Source: Anaerobaca lacustris (GTDB lineage Bacteria; Planctomycetota; Phycisphaerae; Sedimentisphaerales; Anaerobacaceae). Taken from it: a stretch of DNA of 45,137 nucleotides. A program made the translations under genes and the position numbers. The DNA lies in assembly GCF_030012215.1 (NCBI RefSeq), contig NZ_JASCXX010000033.1, forward strand, positions 1 through 45,137, in the 5' to 3' direction. Shown in pieces: positions 17,687 through 26,211 of this stretch (its first letter is position 1; the number at the start of each line of letters is the position of its first letter). The notes beneath the pieces were generated by a model that made no database searches, was not told the origin of the DNA, and was given only the letters and a program-made list of their open reading frames with translations.

Positions 17687-18270
17687 ATGCTACCCCTTAT
17701 CGAATCCACGCACACCATGCAAAGCCCGCGCAGAAGCCAGTAGACTGTCTGCGAGGATACTCCTTACGCGAACCTTCCGAAATCGCGTGTCGATATACTT
17801 CTTTCAAGAGCAATGACGAATGCCCTCACGGGAGCATAGCGGTGTCGGCACACGAGAGGCAACGCCCAATCGCGCAAAAAAACCGCATAATTAGGCACGC
17901 CCGATTCTCCAAGTGGTACCACATGCCCAAGTGGCAAGCCCCGAAACAGGACCCCACGCCTACCCAGTACCAAGAAGTCCCGGCTTGGCTTCACCCCGCC
18001 CCAGCGCGGCCGACCATCGAGCTTGGCGCATTGAGGATCACCCGCATCATGGTCGAGAACCCGCTCGTGTCTTCTCACGTGAACGCGCGACCAAAGGAGG
18101 TCGTGAACCACCCGCCCACCCTTTCAAGAAGTCAAAGAAGAACTGCTTGCTCCGATGAAGACGCGTCTATGTGAAGCGGAAATGGCCTTCTGGAGGATCA
18201 CTCAGGTGATCAGGAGCGAGCATCTGGATGCGACTTGATCCGCGCTCGACCCGCTCCAGTAGCCTTCGGT
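17687..18270. other. 584-base gap: promoter region of the DUF5107 operon
   Basis: No gene is supported here. The 31-bp operator-like element (17867-17897) and a -10-like TATGCT (17838-17833, - strand) mark the probable promoter of the DUF5107 operon. The GH95 gene ends at 18271 on the same strand, so its transcript stops inside this gap or reads through. A weak hairpin, GATCAC-TCAG-GTGATC at 18196-18211, lacks a T-run. A 115-codon - strand frame (17764-18111) has an atypical composition and is rejected. Confidence 0.55.
17867..17897 (-). promoter_or_regulatory. putative AraC/XylR-type operator, copy B (upstream of DUF5107 operon)
   Basis: On the - strand this 31-bp element reads as three tandem half-sites, TGCCTAATT, TGCGGTTTT and TGCGCGATT, with the same 10 and 11 base spacing as copy A at 8066-8096; 27 of 31 positions are identical. 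A TATGCT hexamer 28 bases downstream corresponds in position to the -10-like site near copy A. The start codon is about 180 bases further. Conservation of the element in two otherwise unrelated non-coding regions of one cluster argues for a shared regulator, most simply the AraC-type protein encoded at 8173-9339. Confidence 0.65.
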
Positions 18271-20700
18271 TCATGGCATAGGCTTGATGAGGTATGTCTT
18301 CCCGACCTGCGTAGAAAACTGCACCAGGGTTTGTGACAATCTCTCGACCCTGACGGGCTCTGTACCGCAGGTTACCTGGATCGGCATGGTGGTTCGCAGG
18401 CGACAAGCCCCGCCGTGTTTGGACCAGAGCCTAGCCGTGCGGAGTTCGCCGGTCTCCCACTCCATGTCGATACGGAAGCCTCCGCGGGCGCACAGCCCCT
18501 TGACGTAGCCGTTTGGCCAGGCCTTGGGCAAGGCGGGCAATAGGTGGATCTGGTCGCTATGGCTCTGGAGGAGTATCTCGGCAATACCGGCGGCGCCTCC
18601 GAAGTTGCCGTCGATCTGGAAGATGCTACCAGGATAGCAGGCATTGAAGAGATTGGGAAACGCATTCACACTGATCAGACGGTGCAGGTAGTCATAGGCC
18701 TGGGCCGAGTTCTGGAGCCGGGCCCACAGCGCCGTCTTCCAGGCGTTACTCCATCCCACATCCCCCTTGGAACCGCGCCGTTTCAGGGACTTCTCCGCTG
18801 CGGCCGCAAGCTCGGGGTCCGACTGAGGGGTCAGCTCATGATAGGGATAGAGACCGTACATGTGCGAAACGTGACGGTGGTGGGGCTCCGGCTCGTCGTA
18901 CGGTTCGAGCCATTCCTGCAAGCGACCGTCCGGGCCGATCTGATTGGGTGCCAGACGGGCCCGCTTCTTCGCCAACATCGTACGGAACGTGCGATCCGTG
19001 TCGAGGATCTCGCCGGCCATGATGCAATGGCCGAACAGTTCGCGCAGCAGTTGCATATCCACCGTCGGGCCCATACACACATGGGCGATCTTCCCATCAG
19101 GGGTGCGAAAAGCATTCTCTGGCGAGTTTGACGGCGCGGTGACGAGCCAACCGTGTCTGGGCTCTTCGACGAGCATATCCAGGTAGAATTGTGCTGAACC
19201 CTTCATGATTGGGTAGGCCCATCGCAGATAGTCCTGGTTCGGATCGAAAGCATAGTGTTCCCAGAGATGCCCGCAGAGCCAGGCCGATCCGCTGGTTGTC
19301 GCCCCCCAGGAGGCTTGTTCACCCGGGGCGGTGAAACCCCAGACGTTCGTGATCACGTGGGCGACCCAGCCGTTGGCGTTGTAGTAATCGCGTGCGGTCC
19401 GGCTTCCCGGTTCCTGGAGCGAGGCGATCAACTCCAGAAGCGGACGATGACAGTCGCCTAGCGCGGCGACCTCGGCGATCCAGTAGTTCATCTGAACGTT
19501 GATATCCAGATGATAGTCCCCGTTCCAGGGGGTTTGAATCTCCTCGGCCCAGAGACCCTGGAGATTGGCCGGCAGCGTCCCCGGACGGGATGAGCTGATG
19601 AGCAGATAGCGGGCGTAGTTGAAGTAGAGCGCCGCCAAGGCAGGATCGGTACCCCCTTGTCCGAAGGCTGCCAGCCGCTTGTCCGTGGGCAGTTTCGCCG
19701 CTGTTCGACTCCGATCGCTGCCGTCATCCAGCATCAATGAGACGCGGTCGAAATAGCCGGCGTACTCAGCGATGTGGTCGGACAGCAGCTTTGCATAGGG
19801 TTTGACCAGAGCGCTGGCAATGACTTGCTCTGTCTTTGCCTCAGGCGCCTCAACCTGGCGTCGACGCGGCACGTTTCCTCGATAGTTCGTCTCAGCAGCG
19901 ATCAGAAGCAAGACTTCACTGGCCCCGCTGACCTGGAGTTTGTCGCCTTGGGCGGTGACTCGTCCGCCTTTCGAGAGAATGCGCAGCCGCGCCGCATAAT
20001 GAACTCCATCACCGCCCTGACCGTCAGAGAGTCGGCCCGTCATGAGCAACGTATGCTCATCAACCGCACGCGCGGTCGCTCGCTCGGAGCGGTCCAACGT
20101 TGCACGGAGATGGATTGCATTCTCTTGATCGGCACTTAAACGCACAACGGCCACCTGGTCTGGGACGCTGACAAAGTACTCACGGAGGAAGACAACGCCG
20201 TTGGCCTTATAGCTCAGTCGCGCCACAGCAGAGCGCAGATCAAGCTCCCGGCGGTATTCTGTCACCGCATTGGGATCGGTACGGAAATCCAGCCGGAGGT
20301 TCCCGAGAACCTGGTAGCAACCAAAGGGGACGTTGGCGCCGCTGCCGTGCCCTGAGCCCTTGCCCTGGCAGGTAAACGTTTCGTTGACAAGCTGCTCGGC
20401 CTCGACGTACCGACCCTGCTGCAGGAGACGCCGTATTTCCGGCAGACGCTCGTAGGCGTTGGGCCGATTGTCCTGTGCCGGCGATCCGGACCACAGTGAT
20501 TCTTCGTTCAATACGATGCGATCCCGATCGACAGCGCCAAAGACCATCAGACCGATCCGACCGTTTCCCAAGGGCAGCGATTCCGTGAAATGCCGGGCCG
20601 GCTGGTCATACCACATCGCGGTTGAGGGATCTGCCGGAATGCCGGCGGCAAGGATCGAGATGAGGCAGAAAGCAGCAATCGAATACCGTGTCGCGCTCAC
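18271..20700 (-). CDS. exported GH95-family alpha-L-fucosidase (or related GH95 enzyme)
   Basis: The 809-aa protein starts at a GTG (20700) with GAGAGG eight bases upstream and has a signal peptide (MSATRYSIAAFCLISILAAG). GH95 landmarks are WYDQPARHFTESLPLGNGRIG and VLNEESLWSG in the N-terminal beta-domain, LDINVQMNYW (region of the catalytic Asn pair), SNSPENAF with E528 as the likely general acid, HRHVSHMYGLYP, and QIDGNFGGAAGIAEILLQSH near the end. The family comprises inverting alpha-1,2-L-fucosidases and alpha-L-galactosidases with an (alpha/alpha)6 barrel. Length and domains are complete. It is separated from both neighbours by long gaps and so looks monocistronic; a palindrome lies about 90 bases upstream. 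Action on fucose- or galactose-containing side chains of an algal or host glycan is the inference. Confidence 0.9.
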   Translation of the reverse strand: MSATRYSIAAFCLISILAAGIPADPSTAMWYDQPARHFTESLPLGNGRIGLMVFGAVDRDRIVLNEESLWSGSPAQDNRPNAYERLPEIRRLLQQGRYVEAEQLVNETFTCQGKGSGHGSGANVPFGCYQVLGNLRLDFRTDPNAVTEYRRELDLRSAVARLSYKANGVVFLREYFVSVPDQVAVVRLSADQENAIHLRATLDRSERATARAVDEHTLLMTGRLSDGQGGDGVHYAARLRILSKGGRVTAQGDKLQVSGASEVLLLIAAETNYRGNVPRRRQVEAPEAKTEQVIASALVKPYAKLLSDHIAEYAGYFDRVSLMLDDGSDRSRTAAKLPTDKRLAAFGQGGTDPALAALYFNYARYLLISSSRPGTLPANLQGLWAEEIQTPWNGDYHLDINVQMNYWIAEVAALGDCHRPLLELIASLQEPGSRTARDYYNANGWVAHVITNVWGFTAPGEQASWGATTSGSAWLCGHLWEHYAFDPNQDYLRWAYPIMKGSAQFYLDMLVEEPRHGWLVTAPSNSPENAFRTPDGKIAHVCMGPTVDMQLLRELFGHCIMAGEILDTDRTFRTMLAKKRARLAPNQIGPDGRLQEWLEPYDEPEPHHRHVSHMYGLYPYHELTPQSDPELAAAAEKSLKRRGSKGDVGWSNAWKTALWARLQNSAQAYDYLHRLISVNAFPNLFNACYPGSIFQIDGNFGGAAGIAEILLQSHSDQIHLLPALPKAWPNGYVKGLCARGGFRIDMEWETGELRTARLWSKHGGACRLRTTMPIQVTCGTEPVRVERLSQTLVQFSTQVGKTYLIKPMP

Positions 20701-21080
20701 AGCGATGTCCTCTCAAAGTGGCTGATCGATCCTGTTGGGCATAGACTCTCTACCCGAGACTTTCCCTTTGACGCCATGGTCGGCACTACTGCACGCCATG
20801 CAGTCAGTAATACCAGAACGGGGACGTTGATTCCAGGATGTTTCAAATGGATGGCTTCCGGTGGTGTCGCAACCAATGGTCTGCCAACTCTCATGGCACT
20901 CCTGGGCGCAATCCGTGCCGACACTCAACAGTGAAGAAATCCCATTAACCGATGAGATTTCGTCACTGCGGCATTACACGTCAAGTTCGGCCCTGTCCGA
21001 CCATGCCTCGCAGACATTCGGAACCGATCGCGCCCACCACGAGAGAATGGTACACTCGGGCTACCCCCGAAAACAATGCA
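20701..21080. other. 380-base gap upstream of the GH95 gene
   Basis: No gene is supported. It contains the palindrome at 20788-20804 and, further out, a GAAATC...GATTTC inverted pair (around 20937-20962) without a T-run. The gap must hold the GH95 promoter and the end of the large operon that finishes at 21081, but no clear intrinsic terminator was seen. Confidence 0.5.
20788..20804. promoter_or_regulatory. palindrome, candidate operator of the GH95 gene
   Basis: ACTGCA-CGCCA-TGCAGT is a perfect 6-bp inverted repeat with a five-base spacer, 88 bases upstream of the GH95 start codon. Its symmetry suits a dimeric LacI- or GntR-type repressor, but chance cannot be excluded and no second copy was seen. 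Confidence 0.3.
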
Positions 21081-23594
21081 CTACTGGGGATTGATACGGT
21101 ACTTGTGATTCGCCACGGCTGCGAAGACCAGGCATTCGCCATTGCTCCTATCGATCCGGACTGCCACAGGCTCAGCCTTGCCGGCTTCACGGACGACGAC
21201 GGGCCGGCCCGGCCAGGGGTTCATGATCTGGCAGATGTTGTCGCGACGCGGCTGAACTTCGAGGAAATAGACTTCTTCGGCATTCCGCGCCGCCGAGACC
21301 AGGAAGCCTCCGCGGGCCTGAAAGCTGTGGAAGGCGATCTCCGTTTTCGGGGCAATCGCAGGAAACAGATGCATCCGCCCGCTGCGGCTATTCAACAGAG
21401 TCTCGGCATCGAAGTCCACCCAAGACGGCTCAGCAGCGACGCCCAGGAGGATCAACGTTTGCGGCGTGGTGCCTGCCGTCTCCAGCTTCCGAGCCGTGCG
21501 GAGCATCATGTCCCTCTGCTCCTTCGGAGAATCCAGATTGATCTCATCGGCCAGGATGGTCGGATACTCAGCCGCCTCGCCGAAGTGGTCACCGGGAACG
21601 TTCTTCGGCTCCACACCCTGGACCGCACAGAATACGGGGCCCTCAGGGGTATCCCACGTCGGATAGGGTGCGAGGTTGTCGGCGACTTCCCGCCACTTGA
21701 GACGCAGGTCGGCATCCGCGCCGAGAATCTCCGACGCCTCGGCCGTACGGTTCAACGCCCAGCGGAACATGCACAGCGAACTGATCACGTCCTTGTTGCG
21801 TTCAAACTCCGCATAGTAGCCCCATTTCTCAGGCTCCATTGACGGGATGATGTGGTAGTAGCCGTCATCGCCCTTCTTCGCGTAGGCCGCGTAGAAAAGG
21901 GCCATCTCCCGCATCAGCCGGTAGCATTCCTTGCGCAAGAATTCGATATCACCGCCATAATCCCACTCATCCCAGATAGGCTTGACGGTCTGGGCCATCG
22001 TGTCCAAACACAATTCCAGTGTCAGCGTTGTGTGGACGTACTTGTCCGGCTTGATCGGCGGCTGATAGCCATGGACAAAGCACATTCCCGGCATACCGAA
22101 CATGCTCCTGGCATTGTCCTTGGCGCCGGGCAGCCAATGCCACAGAAGCTGTTTCCACATGTCCTGGTTGTCGGCCCAGTTGCGGACAAAGCAATTGCTG
22201 GTGAAGATCTCGTTGTAGCAGGGAGCGCTGCTCCAGAGTTGAGCATCCCGTTCCGGCGGCACATAGGAGGCACTGCACTCATACTTGCGCATGTCGGTCT
22301 TCGTGCCACCGCCGTGACCATCGGCGTAACTGCGGTAGATGCTCAGGATGTTCTCGGTGCATTGGGTACCGGTCAGACCTCGGAATACCCGGCCGTCTTC
22401 CCGCTTGTCGTAGAATGCGTTCCACCATTGGGTGTTCTCCCGGACCACGCCGTCGAAACCGGCTGCCTCAGCGGCCGCCAGACGCTTCTTGGCCAGGGCC
22501 AGCACGTCCGAACCGTCCATGGTGGTCACAATCGTGACCAAGGCCTCCAGCTTTCCGCCGGCCTCCGGTATAAACGTGACCGTGGCGGCAGCGCCAGGTG
22601 CCTTGGCAATCCTCTCATCCGGCGGCGGGGTGCCGAGTCCTGTCCGGCCTTCCACCGTCTCCAGATTCACCTCGCCCGGCGTGATGATCAGGCCCATTAG
22701 CACGTACTCGAATCCCTGCGGGAACGTCTTTTCCGCGGGCATCTGCTGACGAATCCAGAAGTATCGCCCGTCCTTGCCGCTGGTCGGCGGGTCCATGGGG
22801 AAATTGAACGCCTTATCCGCCTCCGTGCCCTTGCGGGTGTAGGTCTTTCCATCCTCGCTCATGTACCTCAGATGAGCCGTGTCGCGGTGACGGTAGAGCC
22901 GCAGCCAGATCGGCGAATCGATCCCGGAGAACTCGCCACGGACAGCGTAGAGGTTGCTCGTCATGCCAAGCACGTATTGCAGGTTTGCTTTGGCGCCCCC
23001 CTTGATCACTTCCAACTTCACGACACCGTTGGCGCAGCTTTGGATCGCTTCGGGTGCGGCGGCATCGGCCAGCGGGTCCATCCCCATGACGATCTGCCCG
23101 ACGGGCTTCAGACAAGGCATCGAATACTCGATAGGCTCACGATAGGGATCGTAGAACCCGCCCTCCTTGAGCAGGTAACCATACCCTCTGGGACGCTGGG
23201 TCTCCGGGTGTTTCCCCACGTAGCCCTTGTTGGCCGGGGAGTAGGCGCCGTCGATGATCTCCTGCAACGTCGGGGCCGTCAGGCCGCGCGTGTTGACCCG
23301 CCGGTCCCAGACGTTATTCTTGGTCAGGCTGATGGTGACCCGTTCCGGCGGGCCCCAGATGGTGGTCCGCATCTTCAGGTTGTTGATCGTCATCGCGCTG
23401 CCACGCGGATAGCAGCCCCAATTCGGCTGGGGGTCCCTGGGGGCCAGCGTGTTCTTGAAGGTGACAGACTGGGCCGCCTCCTGCAGCGGGATCTCCCGCT
23501 CCCAGGGAAGCACCTGCGCTTCCACCGCCAAAGCCGGAAACACGACCCCCAAAATCATGATCACCGGCAACCGTGGTTTGCCTACAGATCCCAT
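21081..23594 (-). CDS. exported (alpha/alpha)6-type glycoside hydrolase, GH95-like
   Basis: The 837-aa protein has a signal peptide (MGSVGKPRLPVIMILGVVFPA), an N-terminal beta-rich domain (MTINNLKMRTTIWGPPERVT, KNNVWDRRVNTRG) and a helical catalytic-type region (LWSSAPCYNEIFTSNCFVRNW, MREMALFYAAYAKKGDDGYY, SRSGRMHLFPAIAP, FHSFQARGGFLVSAARN). The general layout, with NNVWDRR near the start and a beta-domain after LFPA...ARGGF, recalls GH95 and related clan members, but the GH95 signatures seen in the neighbour at 18271 (MNYW, SPEN) are not evident, so this is a divergent branch. AGGAGG lies four bases before the ATG. It is the last gene of the run starting at 34014, 16 bases after the isomerase gene. 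Substrate unknown. Confidence 0.65.
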   Translation of the reverse strand: MGSVGKPRLPVIMILGVVFPALAVEAQVLPWEREIPLQEAAQSVTFKNTLAPRDPQPNWGCYPRGSAMTINNLKMRTTIWGPPERVTISLTKNNVWDRRVNTRGLTAPTLQEIIDGAYSPANKGYVGKHPETQRPRGYGYLLKEGGFYDPYREPIEYSMPCLKPVGQIVMGMDPLADAAAPEAIQSCANGVVKLEVIKGGAKANLQYVLGMTSNLYAVRGEFSGIDSPIWLRLYRHRDTAHLRYMSEDGKTYTRKGTEADKAFNFPMDPPTSGKDGRYFWIRQQMPAEKTFPQGFEYVLMGLIITPGEVNLETVEGRTGLGTPPPDERIAKAPGAAATVTFIPEAGGKLEALVTIVTTMDGSDVLALAKKRLAAAEAAGFDGVVRENTQWWNAFYDKREDGRVFRGLTGTQCTENILSIYRSYADGHGGGTKTDMRKYECSASYVPPERDAQLWSSAPCYNEIFTSNCFVRNWADNQDMWKQLLWHWLPGAKDNARSMFGMPGMCFVHGYQPPIKPDKYVHTTLTLELCLDTMAQTVKPIWDEWDYGGDIEFLRKECYRLMREMALFYAAYAKKGDDGYYHIIPSMEPEKWGYYAEFERNKDVISSLCMFRWALNRTAEASEILGADADLRLKWREVADNLAPYPTWDTPEGPVFCAVQGVEPKNVPGDHFGEAAEYPTILADEINLDSPKEQRDMMLRTARKLETAGTTPQTLILLGVAAEPSWVDFDAETLLNSRSGRMHLFPAIAPKTEIAFHSFQARGGFLVSAARNAEEVYFLEVQPRRDNICQIMNPWPGRPVVVREAGKAEPVAVRIDRSNGECLVFAAVANHKYRINPQ

Positions 23595-23610
23595 AATGCC
23601 TCCTGTGTTC

Positions 23611-24576
23611 CTATTGAACCTTGGAATCCTCGGTTCGCCAGCGATCGAAGACCGCCCGCATCTTGGCCAACTGGATCGCCACGTGGGCGTATTCGTTTCT
23701 GCCGGCGTGGAACTCGGCGCTGTAGGAGCCCTGATAGCCAGCGTCGTGCAGATTCTTCATCTTCTCCTCCAGCGGCCCCTCCGCAATGTTCCACGCGAAG
23801 TGCGTATGACAGACCCACGGCGCGACAAGCCGGTCCGCCTCGTCCTTCTCCGCCTGTGTGCCGTGCCAACCTCCGATGTGACAGGAAATCCCGAACGCCG
23901 GGTGATCCACCGCCTTATAGAGTCTCTTCAGATTGGACCAGACGGCCTCCGGCCCCCAGTGGTTCTCCGCACCGATCATGAAGCCATGATCGTAAGCCCA
24001 CTGCGCGTATTCCTTGTACCGCCCGACAATGTGATCGAACTGCTCGTTGGTCCAGCTTGAACCGCTTCCGCCTGCATCCAACCGCATGAACTGCGCCCCG
24101 AGGATCTTGGCCGCCTTCAGATTCGCCAGGGCATATGCATGATTCTTCTGGCGTTTGGCGGGATCGTCTTCCCAAATATGCACTTGGTCCGCGCACAGAT
24201 CGGCCAGCACCAGCTCGCGCTCGTCAAGGGCCTCGCGTACCTTCTTCAGATAATCCTCCTCCATGCTGGTCAGAAAGCCGTTCCAGATATCGGCGATACT
24301 GAGGTTGTACCGGTACTTGCAGGTTTCCAGATACCCAAACACATCTATCTTGCCTTGCTCCAACAGCCCTCGAAACGAGTAAGACAGAACGGACAACCTC
24401 ATCGGTGGCTCTCCGGCACGCTTGGTGTCCTTGGTCTTGAGGCGGGAGGATACGGGAACGGCTTTGTTGTCGGCAGCAACGGCTGAACCGGTTGTGCCGC
24501 TGACGCCGGAGGCAGCCGCCGCTGCTGTGGCCATCAACGCCCCTTTCATGAAATCGCGACGATTGCTTGTGCTCAT
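23611..24576 (-). CDS. Tat-exported TIM-barrel sugar isomerase/epimerase-like protein
   Basis: The 321-aa protein begins MSTSNRRDFMKGALMATAAA, a twin-arginine signal (NRRDFMKG) followed by an alanine-rich helix. The mature part is a xylose-isomerase/AP-endonuclease-2-type TIM barrel (LSVLSYSFRGLLEQGKIDVF, ILGAQFMRLDAGG, FMIGAENHWGPE, GISCHIGG, CHTHFAW, YSAEFHAGRNEY). The acidic and histidine residues in AENHWG, CHIGG, THFAW and AEFH are the usual divalent-metal ligands. Such proteins epimerise or isomerise sugars, and some members act as lyases on 3-keto-glycosides. Tat export means the protein folds before export and works outside the cytoplasm. It lies between a Gfo/Idh/MocA gene and a hydrolase gene with gaps of 47 and 16 bases, in one operon. 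Confidence 0.85.
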   Translation of the reverse strand: MSTSNRRDFMKGALMATAAAAASGVSGTTGSAVAADNKAVPVSSRLKTKDTKRAGEPPMRLSVLSYSFRGLLEQGKIDVFGYLETCKYRYNLSIADIWNGFLTSMEEDYLKKVREALDERELVLADLCADQVHIWEDDPAKRQKNHAYALANLKAAKILGAQFMRLDAGGSGSSWTNEQFDHIVGRYKEYAQWAYDHGFMIGAENHWGPEAVWSNLKRLYKAVDHPAFGISCHIGGWHGTQAEKDEADRLVAPWVCHTHFAWNIAEGPLEEKMKNLHDAGYQGSYSAEFHAGRNEYAHVAIQLAKMRAVFDRWRTEDSKVQ

Positions 24577-24623
24577 AGAACCTCCACAGAGTTCGTTGGT
24601 TTTGGTTACGGTATTGGATGTAC

Positions 24624-26132
24624 TCAGGCGGTCAATTCCCAGCCTTTTCGATACTCGCGTGCCAGGTACTTGTTGGCCGACTGGGGGTTGGCAATCCTGC
24701 CGCCGGCCGCGTCCCAGATCAGCCGCTGGCCGCCCAGCCGCAGCGAAATCGCCGCCAGGTTGAAGGCGTCGGAGATCGGCCCGGCCAGCGTGAAATCGCC
24801 GCAGTTCGGCTTACCGCTTCTGAACGTCTCGATCCACGAACTGCCATGCTCCCACGCGCGCGGCGCCCGCGCAGTGTCTTCGCTGAGCTCGCCGGCTGCC
24901 CCTGGTGACAACAGACGCGGATTGTCGCAGCGGAAGCCGCCGAGGATCTTGCCCTTGTCACCGACGAACATCATCCCTTCGGCCGGCAGTCCCTTATCGT
25001 CGCGCACGATCTCTTCCGGTGTCGGCGGTCTCATGCCCCCATCGTGCCAGAACAGGTCCACCGCCGGGCGGTCGGCCTTGGCGGCAAACCTGAACCGAAC
25101 CGTGCAGGCGACGGGGAAGGAGTAGTCGTTGTGGACCTTGCTGCTGACGCCGTCCACGACCTCGCAGACGTGGCTGGGCGTCGATTCCACCATGGATAGA
25201 TTGTCCAGACCGAACTCGTGGAACACGGGCCACAGGCTGTAGTGGCCCATGTCGGCAATCGGCCCGCCGCCGAACTCATACCAGCCGCGAAAGACCGCGT
25301 GTGTGTAGTGCGGATGATAGGGCCGCGGCTGCGACGGTCCCAGCCACAGGTCCCAGTCGAAGTCCTTCGGCACGGGCGGCGTATCCGTCGGAATCGTCGC
25401 GTGCTGCGGCCATACCGGTCGGTTGGACCAGTTGTGAATCTCGCGCAGGGCGCCGATGGCGCCTTGCCGGATCCAGCCGGCCACTTGGCGAATCCGTGGG
25501 TCGATACTGGCCGGCATGAAATAGGTGCCGACCTTGGTCTTGCGGGCGGTCTCAATGACCAGCCGGGCTTCCTGCAGCTTGTTCGCCAAGGGCTTGTGCA
25601 TTCCAACGTGTTTACCCTTTTTCATCGCCGCAATGGCGATGGTCGCGTGGAGATGGTCCGGCGTCATCACTTCGACTGCGTCAAGGTCCTTCTCCTTCTC
25701 CAACAGCTCTCGAAAATCGGCATAGGAGGCACAGCCCTTGAACTGGCCCGAAGCCTGCCGCTGGGCATAGCCGGCCTCAACGATGGCCTGGCCAATGTCT
25801 CGTCCTCCGGGAATGCTGCCGGCTTTCCACGAATCAGGCTTGCCCAACACCCGGGCGATAGACCGCCGCAGGCCGTCGCGCGACCAGTCCACGTAGTTGA
25901 CGCCGTCCTTCTCCGGATCGCACACGGCAACCACTTGCAGCTCCGGCGTCCTAACCCTCGCCATGAGGTGTCCCAATCCCATTGTCCCGCAGCCAATGAG
26001 GCAGATGTTGATCTTCTCGCTGGGGGCGACATTCCCAACCCCACCCAGCACGTGCCGCGGCACAATCGTGAACGCTGCCGCCGAAGCGGCCGTGCCGCTG
26101 AGGAACTTCCGCCGGTTCATCTGTGTGTTCAT
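24624..26132 (-). CDS. Tat-exported Gfo/Idh/MocA-family oxidoreductase with HKP motif
   Basis: The start at 26132 is set by GGAGA six bases upstream; the frame extends further but overlaps non-coding leader. The 502-aa protein opens with a Tat signal (MNRRKFLSGTAASAAAFTIV). A Rossmann fold follows (INICLIGCGTMGLGHLMARV, GxGxxG), then VMTPDHLHATIAIAAMKKGKHVG. The segment usually reading EKP is GMHKPLAN here, so the family lysine is kept but the glutamate is a histidine. The C-terminal alpha/beta domain includes WDLWLGPSQPRPYHPHYTHAVFRG, common in planctomycetal members. These enzymes oxidise or reduce sugar hydroxyls with bound NAD(P). It is flanked by two isomerase genes with short gaps, which suggests oxidation followed by isomerisation or elimination outside the cytoplasm. 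Confidence 0.9.
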   Translation of the reverse strand: MNTQMNRRKFLSGTAASAAAFTIVPRHVLGGVGNVAPSEKINICLIGCGTMGLGHLMARVRTPELQVVAVCDPEKDGVNYVDWSRDGLRRSIARVLGKPDSWKAGSIPGGRDIGQAIVEAGYAQRQASGQFKGCASYADFRELLEKEKDLDAVEVMTPDHLHATIAIAAMKKGKHVGMHKPLANKLQEARLVIETARKTKVGTYFMPASIDPRIRQVAGWIRQGAIGALREIHNWSNRPVWPQHATIPTDTPPVPKDFDWDLWLGPSQPRPYHPHYTHAVFRGWYEFGGGPIADMGHYSLWPVFHEFGLDNLSMVESTPSHVCEVVDGVSSKVHNDYSFPVACTVRFRFAAKADRPAVDLFWHDGGMRPPTPEEIVRDDKGLPAEGMMFVGDKGKILGGFRCDNPRLLSPGAAGELSEDTARAPRAWEHGSSWIETFRSGKPNCGDFTLAGPISDAFNLAAISLRLGGQRLIWDAAGGRIANPQSANKYLAREYRKGWELTA

Positions 26133-26211
26133 GTTCTTTCTCCAATTCTGATATTGCGGCTGCATGGCTCCAGGTACAAAGTGTGGGCCGGTGCAACCTT
26201 CTCCGGCCAGG

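Noticed and set aside
17764-18111. 115-codon open frame on the - strand upstream of the DUF5107 gene
   Set aside because: It spans the operator-like element, has no ribosome binding site or recognisable family, and its AVFLRD segment is simply the translation of the same DNA element that gives AVFLRD upstream of the LamG gene.
18196-18211. GATCAC-TCAG-GTGATC hairpin as the GH95 terminator
   Set aside because: Short stem and no following T-run on the - strand.
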